A DNA stretch of 64,000 nucleotides from Seiridium cupressi (lineage: Eukaryota; Ascomycota; Sordariomycetes; Amphisphaeriales; Sporocadaceae): the NCBI GenBank assembly GCA_036674765.1, contig JARVKI010000051.1, positions 186,001-250,000 on the forward strand. Direction: 5' to 3'. The notes below the pieces were generated by a model. It did no database searches. It was not told the DNA's origin and worked only from the letters and a program-made list of their open reading frames with translations. The translations under genes were made by a program, and so were the position numbers. This document shows positions 1-11,996 of this stretch, in pieces; the stretch's first letter is position 1, and each line of letters begins with the position of its first letter.

Positions 1-79
1 AGGCTATGGATGATGTTCGTTCGAAGTCGACTCGAAACATGCGACTCAAGTTTTCTATCTTCAAAGTATCAACGGCAAT

Positions 80-3000
80 CTACAACTCAATCGAGCCAGA
101 CGGTGCCCCGATATACGTATAACGCAAATCGCGCGACGGTACGCCCTTGATCTTGACAACAACATCTTCATCTCCCGGAATAATGTCGAGATTGTTGGCA
201 CTGATGTTCATAGCTCGTGTTTCCTCGAAAACGAGTCCTTTGACAGGCCTCTCAGCGGTAATTCGGATCAGATTGACTCCGTCTTCGACCTCGGATATAT
301 TGAATTTGATGCCCCTCTCAGAAAAGTCGAGGTACTTGAATGGCTGTGGCCATGCGGAATCCCTTGAAATTACTTCGTTGCCTACTGCCATGGTGGCATG
401 GATCACGTATGGATCGTACTTGGCTAAGTCAAACGGCTTGGTGCGATCCAACAGATCCGCGTTAAGTGGTTTGATGGCTGACTTTAGAGTAGTTGTTACG
501 GCATCAGCCTGCGCCACCAGCCGTTTAGTGACAGCAGGTAGCACATCCTCGCCTGTCTTTATAGAAATGAAACGGACCTTGATGTCGAGAGTCACAGGTA
601 ACTAATTATGGTCAGCGTAGCTATTAATTGTTGGCTCCTGGAAATCACTTACTTGAAGACTATTGGCGACCCATACCTCAAACTCTGTACCCTCCCTGGC
701 TTCCAGAGTGGGATCGACTTGACCAAGATCGAGCATATCGTTCATACGCTTCTGTGACCAGTTGCGGCAAGTTCTCGACGTAGCAATGGTACAAGGTTCC
801 AAGGCTCTCTTGATAGAGTAAAAAGCCGGCTTCTTGACCCGGTAATGGTCTACCACAGCCCAAGATGTGGTTGGCCAGCAGTCGTTGAGTTGCCATACTA
901 ATACACCTCCGCACTGGCGTTGTTGTTTGGTTCCCCAGAACTTCCTCCAAGACTTGTAGGCATAAGACATGGCCTCGGCTTGCACTATCTGTGATAGATG
1001 AATGAAAGAAGCAAGATCGTATTTCACTTGGAAATTCTCTGCAACGTAACTCGTGAGCCGGCGTTCGTGACCGATAGCTTTGTTGTGGAAGTCCATGGTG
1101 ACGGACCCTGGATACTGCTCAGCTGGTTGTGTGATCGCAGACTTGATCGTCTCCAGATGTGGATAAGCTATCATTCCAAATTCGCTAACAAAGCGGCCAC
1201 AGAGCTTGTCGCTGTATTGGTACTTCTCCATCGTCCCGTGCCAGACTATGTTGATCAGCGCCTGAGATACAAACTCGGAGGAAGGCAATTACGAGTGAGA
1301 CCAGGAATTCAATACCAATTGCCAAAGAAGTAAGATGCAATGATTTTGGAAAAAGAGAAGGCTTTCAATGGCCATGACTTACTGTTCCACTGATGTACGT
1401 CGCCAACGGTAGGATTATCAGTCCTCTTCCCATCCCCCCATGGGCTCGTAGGATGATAGACTGCATCCTTGTGCTCCTCCTCGACAACCTTGGGCAACAA
1501 GTATTCGTAGTAGTACCGTGCGGGAAAATCCGTCTTCAGCCACGACTCGGGATCCTTGTCCTGGTAATCGTATTTGAGCTTGTACTTCTCCTGTACTTGG
1601 TAGTCTTCATTACTACCAGCCCAGATTACAATCGAAGGGTGACTTCTGAGTAACCGTACATTCTGCCGTGCTTCTGCTTCGACTGAAGATCTGAATGATG
1701 GGTTCGCAGGGTAATTACCGCAGGCGAAGCAGAAGTCTTGCCAGACAAGTATTCCCAATTCATCGCAAGCTTCGTAAAATGAATCATCCTCGTAAATGCC
1801 GCCTCCCCAGATTCTGACCATGTTCTGGTTTCCCCCCTGGAGAAGTTTAACCCACTCATAGTAGTCTTTTCCCGTGAGGGCTGAGAGATGGTTCGATGCT
1901 GGAATCCAACACGAACCGCCAGCGAAAATATCAATACCGTTTATGCGAAAGTAGAAGGACTTGCCATATTGGTCCGGCTCTTGGACTAACTCGACCTTTC
2001 GAAGGCCAATGTTCTTCGAGACTTGATCCAGGATGTCTTTTCCATCTCGTATCAGGACCGCCGATATCTTGTATCGCGATTGAGCACCGTGAGAGAATGG
2101 ATACCTATTGCGACTTCGTGTCAGTTATGCGCCTGAATACTGTTCTTGTTCATACGGTACAAGGAAAACTCTCAGAAGCAAATGTAAGTCCAGAACAATC
2201 ACCGTACTTGGAGTGGAAACTCAGAGGACTCTGCAAGACTTTTTCTAGTAGCTATTCGGGTTGAAGGACAGCTGCTCAGACTAAGGAAAAGAGAGATAAA
2301 AGCGCTTACCAGAGTTGAGGGGATGTGATCTGAAAAGAGTATTCAGTTAGACCTTCCTTCCCAATACTGCATGTTCGAGAAAATAATTCTTCACCCTCAA
2401 ACGAAACGGAGAATAATACAGCATCCACTTCAGAGGTACCTGCCGTCTTGCAATACAGTTGACCCGTGCATTTCTCATCATCAAGGCTGTTTTCGGCCCA
2501 TAAATCATCGACCCTGGCAGAGTAATACTCAAGGTATACCGGCCTCCATGGTCCTGAAGTACCCACCAAGATCGGACCCCAGTCCCATCCCCAGTGGTAT
2601 TGGGCTTTACGCACTGGTATGCGACTGTCCTCGGTCTGGCGCGCAATGAAACGATGTTCATGCTTGTGCTGCTCGATCAGCTCTTGGCCCCTTAGTCGTG
2701 CTGACGCAAATACGATCTCTAGCTCGTACTCGCGCGACTCGGCCTTGTTCAGCAGATTGGTGATGCTGCAACGATGCGATAGGAACATGTTATCTGACTC
2801 CAAGATAATAGCCCCATCGAGCCGAACCGTCGCAAAAGTGTCTAAACCCTCGAAAACGAGATCCAGACTGGCACCATTCCTTACTGCCTGCGCATCTATA
2901 CGAAGTTTCGCGGTATACTTCCAGTCCTTGTCGGCCACCCAACTGACCGAGAGCTCATTGAGGTCTTCGACCGGGTTGGCGATCTTGTGGTGAGCTGCGA

Positions 3001-3148
3001 GGACTCTATAGACGTCGGTAGGGACTGAAGGAACTGACAATCGTTCGTCATTGTCCGACTGTTGCAGGAACCATCCTTCTTTGAGTTCAACTCGCTTCAG
3101 CAGATGCTGACTTGCTGAATGATTATCCGTACCAGCTGTGCCTGCCAT
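80..3148 (-). CDS. mndB: Beta-mannosidase, GH2 family (MndB type), 4 exons
   Basis: Hydrolyses terminal beta-1,4-mannosides from manno-oligosaccharides. Exons on the minus strand: 3148-2310, 2104-1383, 1245-653, 601-80; all junctions are GT-AG and the splice gives an uninterrupted 891-aa frame, close to the usual family length. The N-terminal third is the GH2 sugar-binding/jelly-roll region (WDWGP motif near residue 240). The catalytic barrel follows, with the acid/base Glu in SNEDYQ (about residue 446) and the nucleophile Glu in SEFGM (about residue 542). No clear signal peptide is seen, which fits the intracellular B-type enzyme rather than the secreted A-type. The start at 3148 is the first ATG near the conserved LKEGW segment; an upstream in-frame extension to 3292 exists but looks unconserved. 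The A/B subtype is inferred from the missing signal peptide. Confidence 0.92.
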
Positions 3149-6100
3149 GGTGTCTTGAGTGTTTGAAGATTGATCTATTCCCAGATCCCGCTTGCTTGAG
3201 TCATTTCGGATCTCAAGCCATCGGCTCCTTGAAGCGCGTCCCGCATTCGTGGAAGGAGCGATCGTCGGCCGGTTGTCCTTACCTGCATGCAAGCATAGTG
3301 AGTGTGACCAATGTGGGCGCTGAAACCCCGCTGTCCCGCATGTTCACGAGGTAGAGCATACGAACAGTCAAAAACGAGGCGGAACCGACGGAGCAATCTG
3401 CCTGTCTAACATAACTGACGAATATCCACTAAACAAGGTCACCGTCACGCGAGCCTCATTTGGACGGACACAAAGTGTAAAGTATGCAAGTGTTTCAATG
3501 TTGGCGTAGAGAGAGAATTTGGCTCTTCGCTTATCGCACCAACCACCAGTCGCAATCCCGAAAACGCACAAGAACGACCACAAAACCATGTGCCGTCGGG
3601 ATCGCATCTCACGAAGAGTCTGTTTTATGACACCTCGAAAGTGTATCACTCTTCATAGTCCTATACTATCGTGATGTTTAATAGTAGCCGCAGGTATGGT
3701 GAGCACGGAGTGAGGTTGCCTTTGTTGGCAGAGTCACAAGTGAGTATCAGTAATTACAACACCATGGAACGACTACTACTACAATATTTTTCATGGAATG
3801 ATTCTCTCCCCCACTTCCTTCTGTCGAGATGTCACGAACGACTTGCGTTCATCTCTCAGTCTTCTGTGGATGTAGAAACCAATCAAATGCGCAACAAGGC
3901 AATCAAATATGTGGTCGGCTAACAGTCAAGCTTCAAGCCGTTCCACGAACGTGCTGATTTTATGTACCCATATATTACCGTAGATGAAAGAGATCCTGAG
4001 ATTTCAACCACGTGAATTGAATTAGATAGGGTTGAAGGAGTCTACCCGCACGAGAACTTCTGCGGCTCGGAAGCCTCCCCTTCACAGTGCCAGGCAGGTC
4101 AATTCGGGTCATTGCAATGAGTGGCAATGTGAATTAGAAGATGTGTCAGACTCGCTGCATTGGCAGTGAGGTTCCGATCCTGCGGACTTGGCGCCCTCTT
4201 CGCTACCTGTGGATGGAGCGGCCATTAAGCGCGTCCCACTGTGATAGATCAACGCACCCCAATACTCTGTCCCTCTGAAGCTAGAATATGCTTCCGTTAC
4301 CCAGCACCAACTATTATTTGCTAGGGGTGAGGCAGGCTTGTGTCGATGTTACGAAATTCAAAGTCCAATGCAACTAAGAATTTGGGGACTGGCATCGTTT
4401 CCAGATCTTTGGTAGGTTCAGCCGCCATGTATGAATTGGAGAGCCCGCAGATGTCATTAAAATGGCAATCAATTCAAGCAAACCGCAATCGCCAGGGATG
4501 CCCTTGCAAACCCCAGCATTTCTGTGTCTCATTAGCATGTAATTGACCTCGACCAACACAAAAAGTATTTCAACTAGATGAGGCCGGAGGTTCCTTGCCT
4601 GAGCACGGCTCAACTTGCAGGCATCCAGGCCTTTCCATGGGCACTAAGCGAACAATTGTGCACTCCTAGAGACCTGGTAGCTAGCCATTCGAGGTTGCAG
4701 CGAGAAACGCGTCCGAAGCCTGCAGCTCGGATTGCTGACGCCGTTTGCTTGGCATCACCGCTCGCGTGCGTATGATTGACAATTGGAGCCCGGCAGCTTC
4801 TAGAAACAGGTTCTGCGAGAGTGAAGCACATCAACGATCTGCGGTAGATGTGACTAAACTACACAGATGTCCATGGGCAAAATGTCTGTGCAAAAGACGA
4901 CGCCATTACCCGAGGGTCTTGGATGAAGATTGACCGCGCCCTCGAGCTAGTTATGCCTAGGCGAGCGGGAGATGTGCCTCACCGACGTGGTACTTGGCGG
5001 TGGCTATTGACGGTGTCGTGGCCTGGACCTAGCATGAAAGCACACCCAGTCTCGAGGGGGAGATTGGAACAAAGTCCTTGGCGCACTTGGCACTACTTGG
5101 CAAGCCACGTCCATATCATCCGTAAGGACTGACGAATCTTGCGGACGGGGGTTCTTGATTAACGGGCCAACCGGGCCAAATCTCCATTGGATCGACGTCC
5201 CATACCCCTCGGGAGGTTGTGGGCGCCGTTTCACGGCACCACCCAGACGTTAAACAGAACAACAATATCTCCATTGGATCGGGCAAGAAAACGACGAGAA
5301 GGAAGCCACGTGAAGGAAAGTGGATGTGCCAAGCTGGCTGAGGCTGAAATATTCCAGAAACAACGAGGAACTCAGAGTGAGGATGGCGGTGGTTCAAGTG
5401 CTACAAGCGAGAGCTGAGCGTCCCTTTGCCCCGGGTTGTCTTGGGATCCTTCTACCCCGCGTTGGGGTCCCCAGGAAACTAAAATGGCAGGCCCACATAA
5501 GCACTTCACTCGTCGTAACCTTCATTCCAATATCGTGGCCGTTTTCCTCTTGGGTTCTGCTCCAGTTGAAGCTGTGGGACACTTGGCCCGGCCTTGTGAG
5601 GACATCTGCGGAGTCCAGGGAAGCGGTTACTTGGATCAAGTCGGCCCAACTGCCCTTCCATCCCAGCTTAGGATGAGTGAGCAGTCTTGGCTTCTGAGCA
5701 ATCTAGACCATTGAAAACCAGTTCGTGAAGGCTGGCTACTGGAGCTGAGGCAGGACAACGGCGATGTTGTTCTATTTTGGTTAGAAGAGAGTTACCGAGC
5801 ACTTGGCACCATTATAAACCTTGCACCTTGGCATGCAACGGTCCCCGACCAATAGAAGCATAGGCAAGTCTATAAGAAAATCAGAGTAGAGAAGACATGA
5901 TCTGAGGCTGCCAACGATCTTGAAGCTCCAAATAATGCGCTTCTGTCAGATCTGAAAAAAAGGGAAGAAAAAAAAAAAACGAAGAAGAAGTAGGACAAGG
6001 GAGGTGAGGACATCGTAGACAGTGGCTGATGACTAGAAAAAGCAGTTTTGGTCCATGGGGTGTCAAGACACGTAATCGTTCTTCACGAATCTTGCCGTCC

Positions 6101-6596
6101 TGCTAAGCCGACCAGCGAATCATTCGTTGACCCGTGCAATATAAGCATTCCGGCTTGCAGAAGATAAGCCGCCAAGAGACCACAACATACACCACGCGCG
6201 GTGACACTCGCTGTGCTAGGTTTAGCCTCTAGTTAGAGAATACTCACATGGGATTTCAGGCTTTGCTTCTTCCTCCCTAGGTACTACCCCTTCCACAATG
6301 TCCTTATTTTCGCCAAGCCAGATCAATACAACGGTAATTCCATCAGTTTGGTAAGCTTTGTATTTCATACGAAATTCGTCTTGGCCCGCATTACTTTTCT
6401 ACCGCGCCGCTTCCCCCAAAGGATTTACTTTCGATGTGATTCACTTCTCTTAGCTATTTTTCTACGTTGCCCCTCATAGGTGATTAGCTACCATTCAGCT
6501 TGAGGGAGACCTAGCATTGTCTGATTTCTCTTTTGTTTGGCTCAGCTCACCACCAAGGTATCAACTACGTCTTGCCGACGCGCAGCTCCAGGAACA
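3149..6596. other. Long intergenic region, no gene recognised
   Basis: About 3.4 kb between the divergent beta-mannosidase and MFS genes. All open frames are short (under 125 codons), overlap each other on both strands and show no recognisable domain. A homopurine tract with a run of twelve A lies near 5969-5980. The last few hundred bases before 6597 are pyrimidine-rich, as is usual for a fungal promoter. Confidence 0.6.
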
Positions 6597-8474
6597 ATGG
6601 CGATAAACGAGAAAAAGTCTCCAATCCCTGGAGACTCAACTCCTCCCAGCATCGACACCGGACGCAAGGAAGTCATCGAGACTTCTGAGATTGAGCGTCA
6701 TGGTTTCGATGAGTCGGCCACGAAGAAGCTCGTTCGCAAGATCGACTGGGTGTTGATTCCCTTCCTTGCTCTGCTGTATCTGCTAAGCTTCCTCGACCGA
6801 ACCAACATTGGAAATGCCCGTCTCGCCGATCTCGAGGCATCGCTGGGTATGGATCCGACCAGCCTCCAGTATAACACCGCCCTGAGCGCCTTCTTCCCGT
6901 GGTATGTCGCAGCCGAGATCCCATCCAACTTGGCCATGAAGCGCTTCCGACCATCCATCTGGATTCCGAGTATCATGGTCGCATGGGCCATTGTCTGCAC
7001 AGCTATGGGCCTTGTGCACAACTACGCCGGCCTACTCGCCGCGCGAATGGCGCTCGGTTTCGCCGAAGGAGGTCTATTCCCCGGTATCACATACTAGTAA
7101 GCTATCGCCATGGCTCTGAATTATGACCTATGACTGACAGGCATACAGCATTACCCGTATGTCAATTATCGCAAGCAAACTTGAGCGTTGCGTGAGGCGG
7201 CTAATTCTTCCTAGTGTGGTACAAGCGACATGAATGTGGTCTTCGAATGTCTATCTTCTTCTCCGCGGCCACGGCTGCTGGCGCTTTCGGTGGCCTGCTC
7301 GCCCGTGGTATTGTTGAGATGAAGGGCGTTGCCGGTCTTGGTGCATGGTCCTGGATTTTCATTCTTGAAGGGATATTCACCTTCATCGTTGGTAAGTACG
7401 AGCTGTAATCGAGGTGCCATAGAGGATATAGCGCTGACAAACACATTTGAAAGCTGTTGTCGCCTATTTTGTCATGCAGGATTATCCGGATTCTGCAAAG
7501 TTCTTGACAACCCCTGAGAAGGAAGAGGTTGTCCGCCGTCTTGAGGAAGATCGCTCCGCCCTCGCTAATGAGTTTGGCGTCAAGTACTTCTGGGACGCTG
7601 TCAAGGATTGGAAGATCTGGGTCCACAGTAAGTTATTGCAGTGTCAAACGGATGCTATAATACCGCAATGGCCATGACAGCTAACAGTTCACAGTGTTCA
7701 TCACCATTGGCGTGTACACTCCACTCTATTCCTTCTCGCTCTTCCTGCCTACTATCATCAAGAACCTTGGTTTTACCAATGATAAGGTACGTCCGTCGCT
7801 CAGAGTATTCAATGGCAGGTCTCCGGATACCCACTAACTTTTTAATATAGACCGCTCAATTGATGACGGTTCCTCCATACGTTGTGGCTTGTATTTGCTG
7901 CATCGGCGCCGGGTACATAGCTGACAGACATGGCCAACGCGGTGTCTATATGATCTTCTTTAACTGTGTCGCTATCTTTGGCTTCATCCTGCAGATCTGC
8001 TCCCACAACAACGGTCTGAAATACGCTGGCACTTTCTTCGCTGCTATGGGCATCTACCCCAATGTTCCTCAAGGTGTAGCTTGGAACGGTAACAACATTG
8101 GCGGATCGACTAAACGTGGAGTGGGTATTGGTAAGCACCTCGCCAGAGCGTTATCTGATCTCGTTCTATATCGAGCACGTGACTGACTTGTCACCAATAT
8201 AGCTATGCACGTCGGGTTTGGCAATCTAGGTGGTGCCATCGCCGGCTTCCTGTACCGCAGTAAGGATGCGCCCCAGTTCTACCCGGGACACGGCGCCCTG
8301 ATCGCTACCGAAACCATGTCAGCTATCCTGTGCATCTTCATGACCATCTACCTCCGCCACGAGAACGCCCGGCGAGACCGCGAATACAAGGCACCTTCGG
8401 AATATAGCTATGAGGAGATCACACGTGAGCGCGAGAAGGGTGATAATGCCACGTTCTTTCGCTACACCATTTGA
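6597..8474 (+). CDS. MFS transporter, allantoate permease (anion:cation symporter) type, 7 exons
   Basis: Plasma-membrane H+-coupled carrier for a small organic anion; the substrate cannot be read from sequence. Exons: 6597-7096, 7149-7156, 7215-7391, 7454-7627, 7695-7786, 7851-8130, 8203-8474, all GT-AG, giving 500 aa. The 8-nt second exon (CATTACCC) restores the conserved YYITLWYKR segment. The cytosolic N-terminus is followed by the first transmembrane helix with FLDRTNIGNAR, the hallmark of the Dal5/Tna1-type family, then about 12 hydrophobic segments. The ATG at 6597 is chosen because the frame extends upstream only through a TTG codon. A second carrier of the same broad family lies 2 kb downstream (10426) and a P450 of aromatic catabolism follows it, so uptake of a carboxylate is plausible but unproven. 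Confidence 0.9.
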
Positions 8475-8786
8475 TTCGATTGTAGATCTCGGGAGGAGTT
8501 TCCGGGGATTCCAGATGGCTATTTAAAGGGCTATCAAGTCAAAAGATAACCAGGCTCTGGGTGCTCGGCTGGATTTGAGAATCAGAGTTCAGTGCAGAAT
8601 CGGAAAGGGTCAAGAATTGTACTTAGTTTGCCTTGCATATACTGCATCAGGTGTACATAGAATAAAGCGTCATGGATTATATGATATTATTTGGAGAGGT
8701 GACAATTATCACGTTGGCCATCACTCGAAATGGCCTCTGAATTCGCTACGCCTGACATTGTGCAAGTCCCTGCTCCGCCCAATGCA

Positions 8787-9215
8787 TTACTCTTCCTCGG
8801 TATCACTCGGAAAGTCATCCTCATTCCAGTATTCGGCGTCTGATTCTTCCTCTAACGACTTGACATATCGATGCACATGCGCGAAAACCGAGGCCCAGCC
8901 AGGTCTTTTCTGCTCGCAGCCATCCTGAAAATACAACAAGCTCGAAGGACGATCGGCGTGAAGATCCGCGTTGATAACCCTCATCAAAATTCGATCAAGA
9001 GCACGCTCGACAAACTCATCTCTAGCTGCCGCGCAGGCTAGCAGTGTAACGAGTTCTAGTGGAATTCGGCTGTTGATGTCGATATAATTCAATTTGCCCA
9101 AGGTTTGACGAGTTCTCGCCCTGTCAGTCGGTGGGTCGGCCTGTTGGAGTGGTTCCAGGATATCGCTATATTCCAATACGTCTGTGAAAATATTCAAAAG
9201 ACGAGGGGGCTGCAT
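8787..9215 (-). CDS. Hypothetical protein, 142 aa, acidic C-terminus
   Basis: A single-exon frame from an ATG at 9215. The predicted protein is helical, with a Leu/Ala-rich middle (around LELVTLLACAAARDEFVERALDRI) and a strongly acidic tail (EEESDAEYW...DTEEE). No signal peptide or membrane segment is seen. I do not recognise the family. It is listed because its composition is protein-like, it is the longest frame in the gap, and no competing frame on the other strand looks better. It is convergent with the upstream MFS gene. Confidence 0.55.
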   Translation of the reverse strand: MQPPRLLNIFTDVLEYSDILEPLQQADPPTDRARTRQTLGKLNYIDINSRIPLELVTLLACAAARDEFVERALDRILMRVINADLHADRPSSLLYFQDGCEQKRPGWASVFAHVHRYVKSLEEESDAEYWNEDDFPSDTEEE

Positions 9216-10425
9216 CTTCTTATGTTTCCAACTTCCAGATTAGTATAAGACGAATGACGTATCATCGCGGCCAAATTAGTGCACTTTGGTCCCAGTGTAA
9301 GAAACGTGGGCGCCACATTGATGGGTTATCGTGATCTCAGTTCGACTACTGACTGACAAACTATCTTTTCTGGCTACGATGCATGCGCCAAGTGAATGGG
9401 ATAGAATACTTACGGACTTTTTGTAGGATTACCCGGAACGGTATTGATCAAACTGGGTGTATTTGTGAAGACTGGGACTTGCCGATGGTGATGGAGTATT
9501 AGCAGCAAACTGAGCGTGGAGAGGTCTTTATATGTATTTGGTACTCACGAGCCTTTTAAGCGACCGACAATGAATACTGGTAACCCTCAAAATGCATATG
9601 AAGTATGTCACTAAAACTGGTAAATCATCTAGGCGGCAGTGGCAGCATCGAGAAACATGTCACTGAAACTGACCGTCACTATGAGTTGCTTCTATTGCGG
9701 ACATTCCTTTGCTGACAATACCGGGGAGTGTTCGGTTGCGATAAACCTGCTACGAGGCGTGTTGATATCTTTAAGGATGACTGTACGATTGAATCATCCC
9801 GTTTTGGGAGGAACTGCCGCTTCTTCAGGAATGGTGTAGCTAGATGAGCTACTGCGGCGGCGTCTCAGAGGGAAGTGGTAATCAACAGGTCTAGCGTTGA
9901 AACACGACGTGATGTCTGGAGGGACAGCCTGAAGATCTCGCTCATGGAACTCATAGTTCAGAGTGGTTGCGTCCTGTATTAGAACATAAATTGAGACGTA
10001 AATCTATAAGACATCCGGGCAGAATCCATCATGATCCATTTATAGAGAGGCTCATGACGGTTTCATGTGTATGAAGACCTGAAATCGATCAAGTGAGGGT
10101 GGTCCATGGCTAATCATGATCCGCATATGCCATTTAAACAAAGGTCTGATTGTGTCAGAAAATTGAAAACGTTTCTCAATTGTAAAGAATGCTTGTATAG
10201 TGACATGACTATCGGGCATCTCGGCCGGGGTGGTGAGTATGCTTGCCACTGAAAAGTGGAACCACACCATCAGTGACTCCCTTATCTAGATGGGCTCCCG
10301 ATCATCGGCATCTATCCTTATCTATTACCAATGCCCAGAAACCCAATTACCCCAAGAACTGGAGTTATCATGTTGCCCCAGGAGAATGAGTGCACAACTT
10401 TGTGCAACTTAGTTAGTAGGTAGTG
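9216..10425. other. Intergenic, nothing recognised
   Basis: About 1.2 kb upstream of the second MFS gene. It holds only short frames (72 codons or fewer) with no domain-like content. Confidence 0.5.
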
Positions 10426-11960
10426 ATGACGGGAAGCTCGCACTCGTTGGACCACAAAACTGGCCCAGATGTCGAGGCATCCACGGGCGCCGACCTCATC
10501 GACGATGTCTCTACCACGGATGTCGACAAGGCCGCAGAGCGGCGCTACATACGGAAGCTTGACCTCGTAGTGCTCCCTCTACTAGGTGATTATACCATCT
10601 TGAATTGCATCTCGTAAGCCAGCTTGCAATACTAACATCAAAGTCAGCCATCGTATACTTCACGCACTCCCTCGACCGCGCTAACCTCGGAAATGCCAAA
10701 ACCGCCAACTTCGAGAAGGATATTGGACTGGTTGGGAACCAGTATTCACTCATCCTGATCCTCTTCTACATTCCTTATGGAACTCTCAACATCCCACTCA
10801 CGATCGCGTCGCGACGCTTCTCGCCCGCCGTCGTGATCCCGGTTCTAATGCTCATATGGGGCACCATATCGGCGGCCTCTGCAGCCGTGACTGGCTTTGG
10901 AGGCATTCTGGCAGCGCGTATCTGTTTGGGCGTTGTGGAAGCGGGCTTCTTCCCCAGTGCGATCTTCTACTTGACCTTGTTCTATACGCCCGGCGAGGTC
11001 GCGAAGAGGATCAGTCTGTTTTACATGATGGGCTTTGTCGCGAACGCGTTTAGTGGGCTGATTGCTTGGAGTGTGTTTCAGTGGGAAAGGCCGCTGCATG
11101 TCAGTTCGCCCACGTTCTGTCATGATTTAACGATGCTAACATCTGCACAGAATTGGCAGTACCTCTTTATCATAGAGGGAACTATGACGGTATTCTTGGC
11201 AATTTTGTCGTTCATCCTGCTCCCCCGCTCAGTCGAATCGTCCTGGTATTTCAGTGCCAGCGACAAATCTGCAGCGAGACACCGGGCAGAAAACTCAGCA
11301 CAACTAGAGGCGGAAACATTTTCGTGGCGCCCAGCACTGCGTCCTCTCATTCAAGCTGAAACATGGTTCTATGGTGCCATGGCTTTGTCCTATGGAGTCG
11401 CATGCGCCTCGGTATCAAACTTCCTGCCGACCATGATCAAAAGATTGGCGACCGATACAGTCAAGACGAATCTCTATACTATTGCCCCCAACTTATCCGG
11501 AGCTGTCTTCATCATAGTTATGTGCGTCTTGTCAGACAAATTCTTCAAGAGGGCACTCTTCATCATCTTGAGCACTGTCGTGTCTATGTTGGGTTTCATA
11601 CTGCTTGGTACACTAGACCTGACTCGCCTTACTGGCGTGGGTTACTTCTGCACCTTTCTAATCACGTTCGGAACGTTCACTTCAGCTGTACTGGTACCTG
11701 CTTGGGCGTCTAGCAATATTGCATCACGTTCGGCAAGGGCGACGACACTGGGTCTTGTCTCGGGACTTCAGAATCTTGGGGGCATCATCAGTAGTGTCGT
11801 ATTTCGGTCCGAAGATGCACCAGTATACCGTCCGGCGCTCGTCACTAGTGGCGTGTTCCAAGGTTGCGTCGTATTGCTCGCCACAACTGGCTGGTTGTGG
11901 TACTGGCATCTGAACAAGAAACAAAACAAGAGTGGAAATAAGCAGCGTTACGTAGTTTGA
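10426..11960 (+). CDS. MFS transporter, ACS/allantoate permease type, 3 exons
   Basis: Polytopic proton-coupled carrier at the plasma membrane. Exons: 10426-10585, 10648-11099, 11151-11960, giving 473 aa. The second intron (11100-11150, 51 bp, branch-like GCTAAC) is a multiple of three, so the frame reads through it. Removing it restores the conserved WERPLH-NWQYLFIIEG turn between helices 5 and 6. HSLDRANLGNAKTANFEKDIGL is the family signature around helix 1, and about 12 hydrophobic helices are visible. The next gene, on the opposite strand 36 bp away, is the CYP53-like P450, so the two converge and may share a terminator region. Possible substrates are benzoate-like acids or vitamins; this is inference. 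It could also be proposed as the swn cluster transporter, but it lies 12 kb from the synthase and I see no specific support. Confidence 0.88.
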
Positions 11961-11996
11961 ACTGCGATTCTTGTCTGGAGCTTATACTGAGATACA

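Noticed and set aside
3368..3649. 93-codon ORF upstream of beta-mannosidase with a hydrophobic stretch
   Set aside because: Too short, no signal-peptide-plus-domain pattern, no supporting motif.
9639..9839. 66-codon ORF with a CxxC pair
   Set aside because: Single CxxC only, no composition or context support.
10426..11960. MFS carrier as the swn cluster transporter SwnT
   Set aside because: It is an allantoate-permease-type importer family member separated from the synthase by the P450, the MCH carrier, the regulator pseudogene and the PLP/M20 gene.
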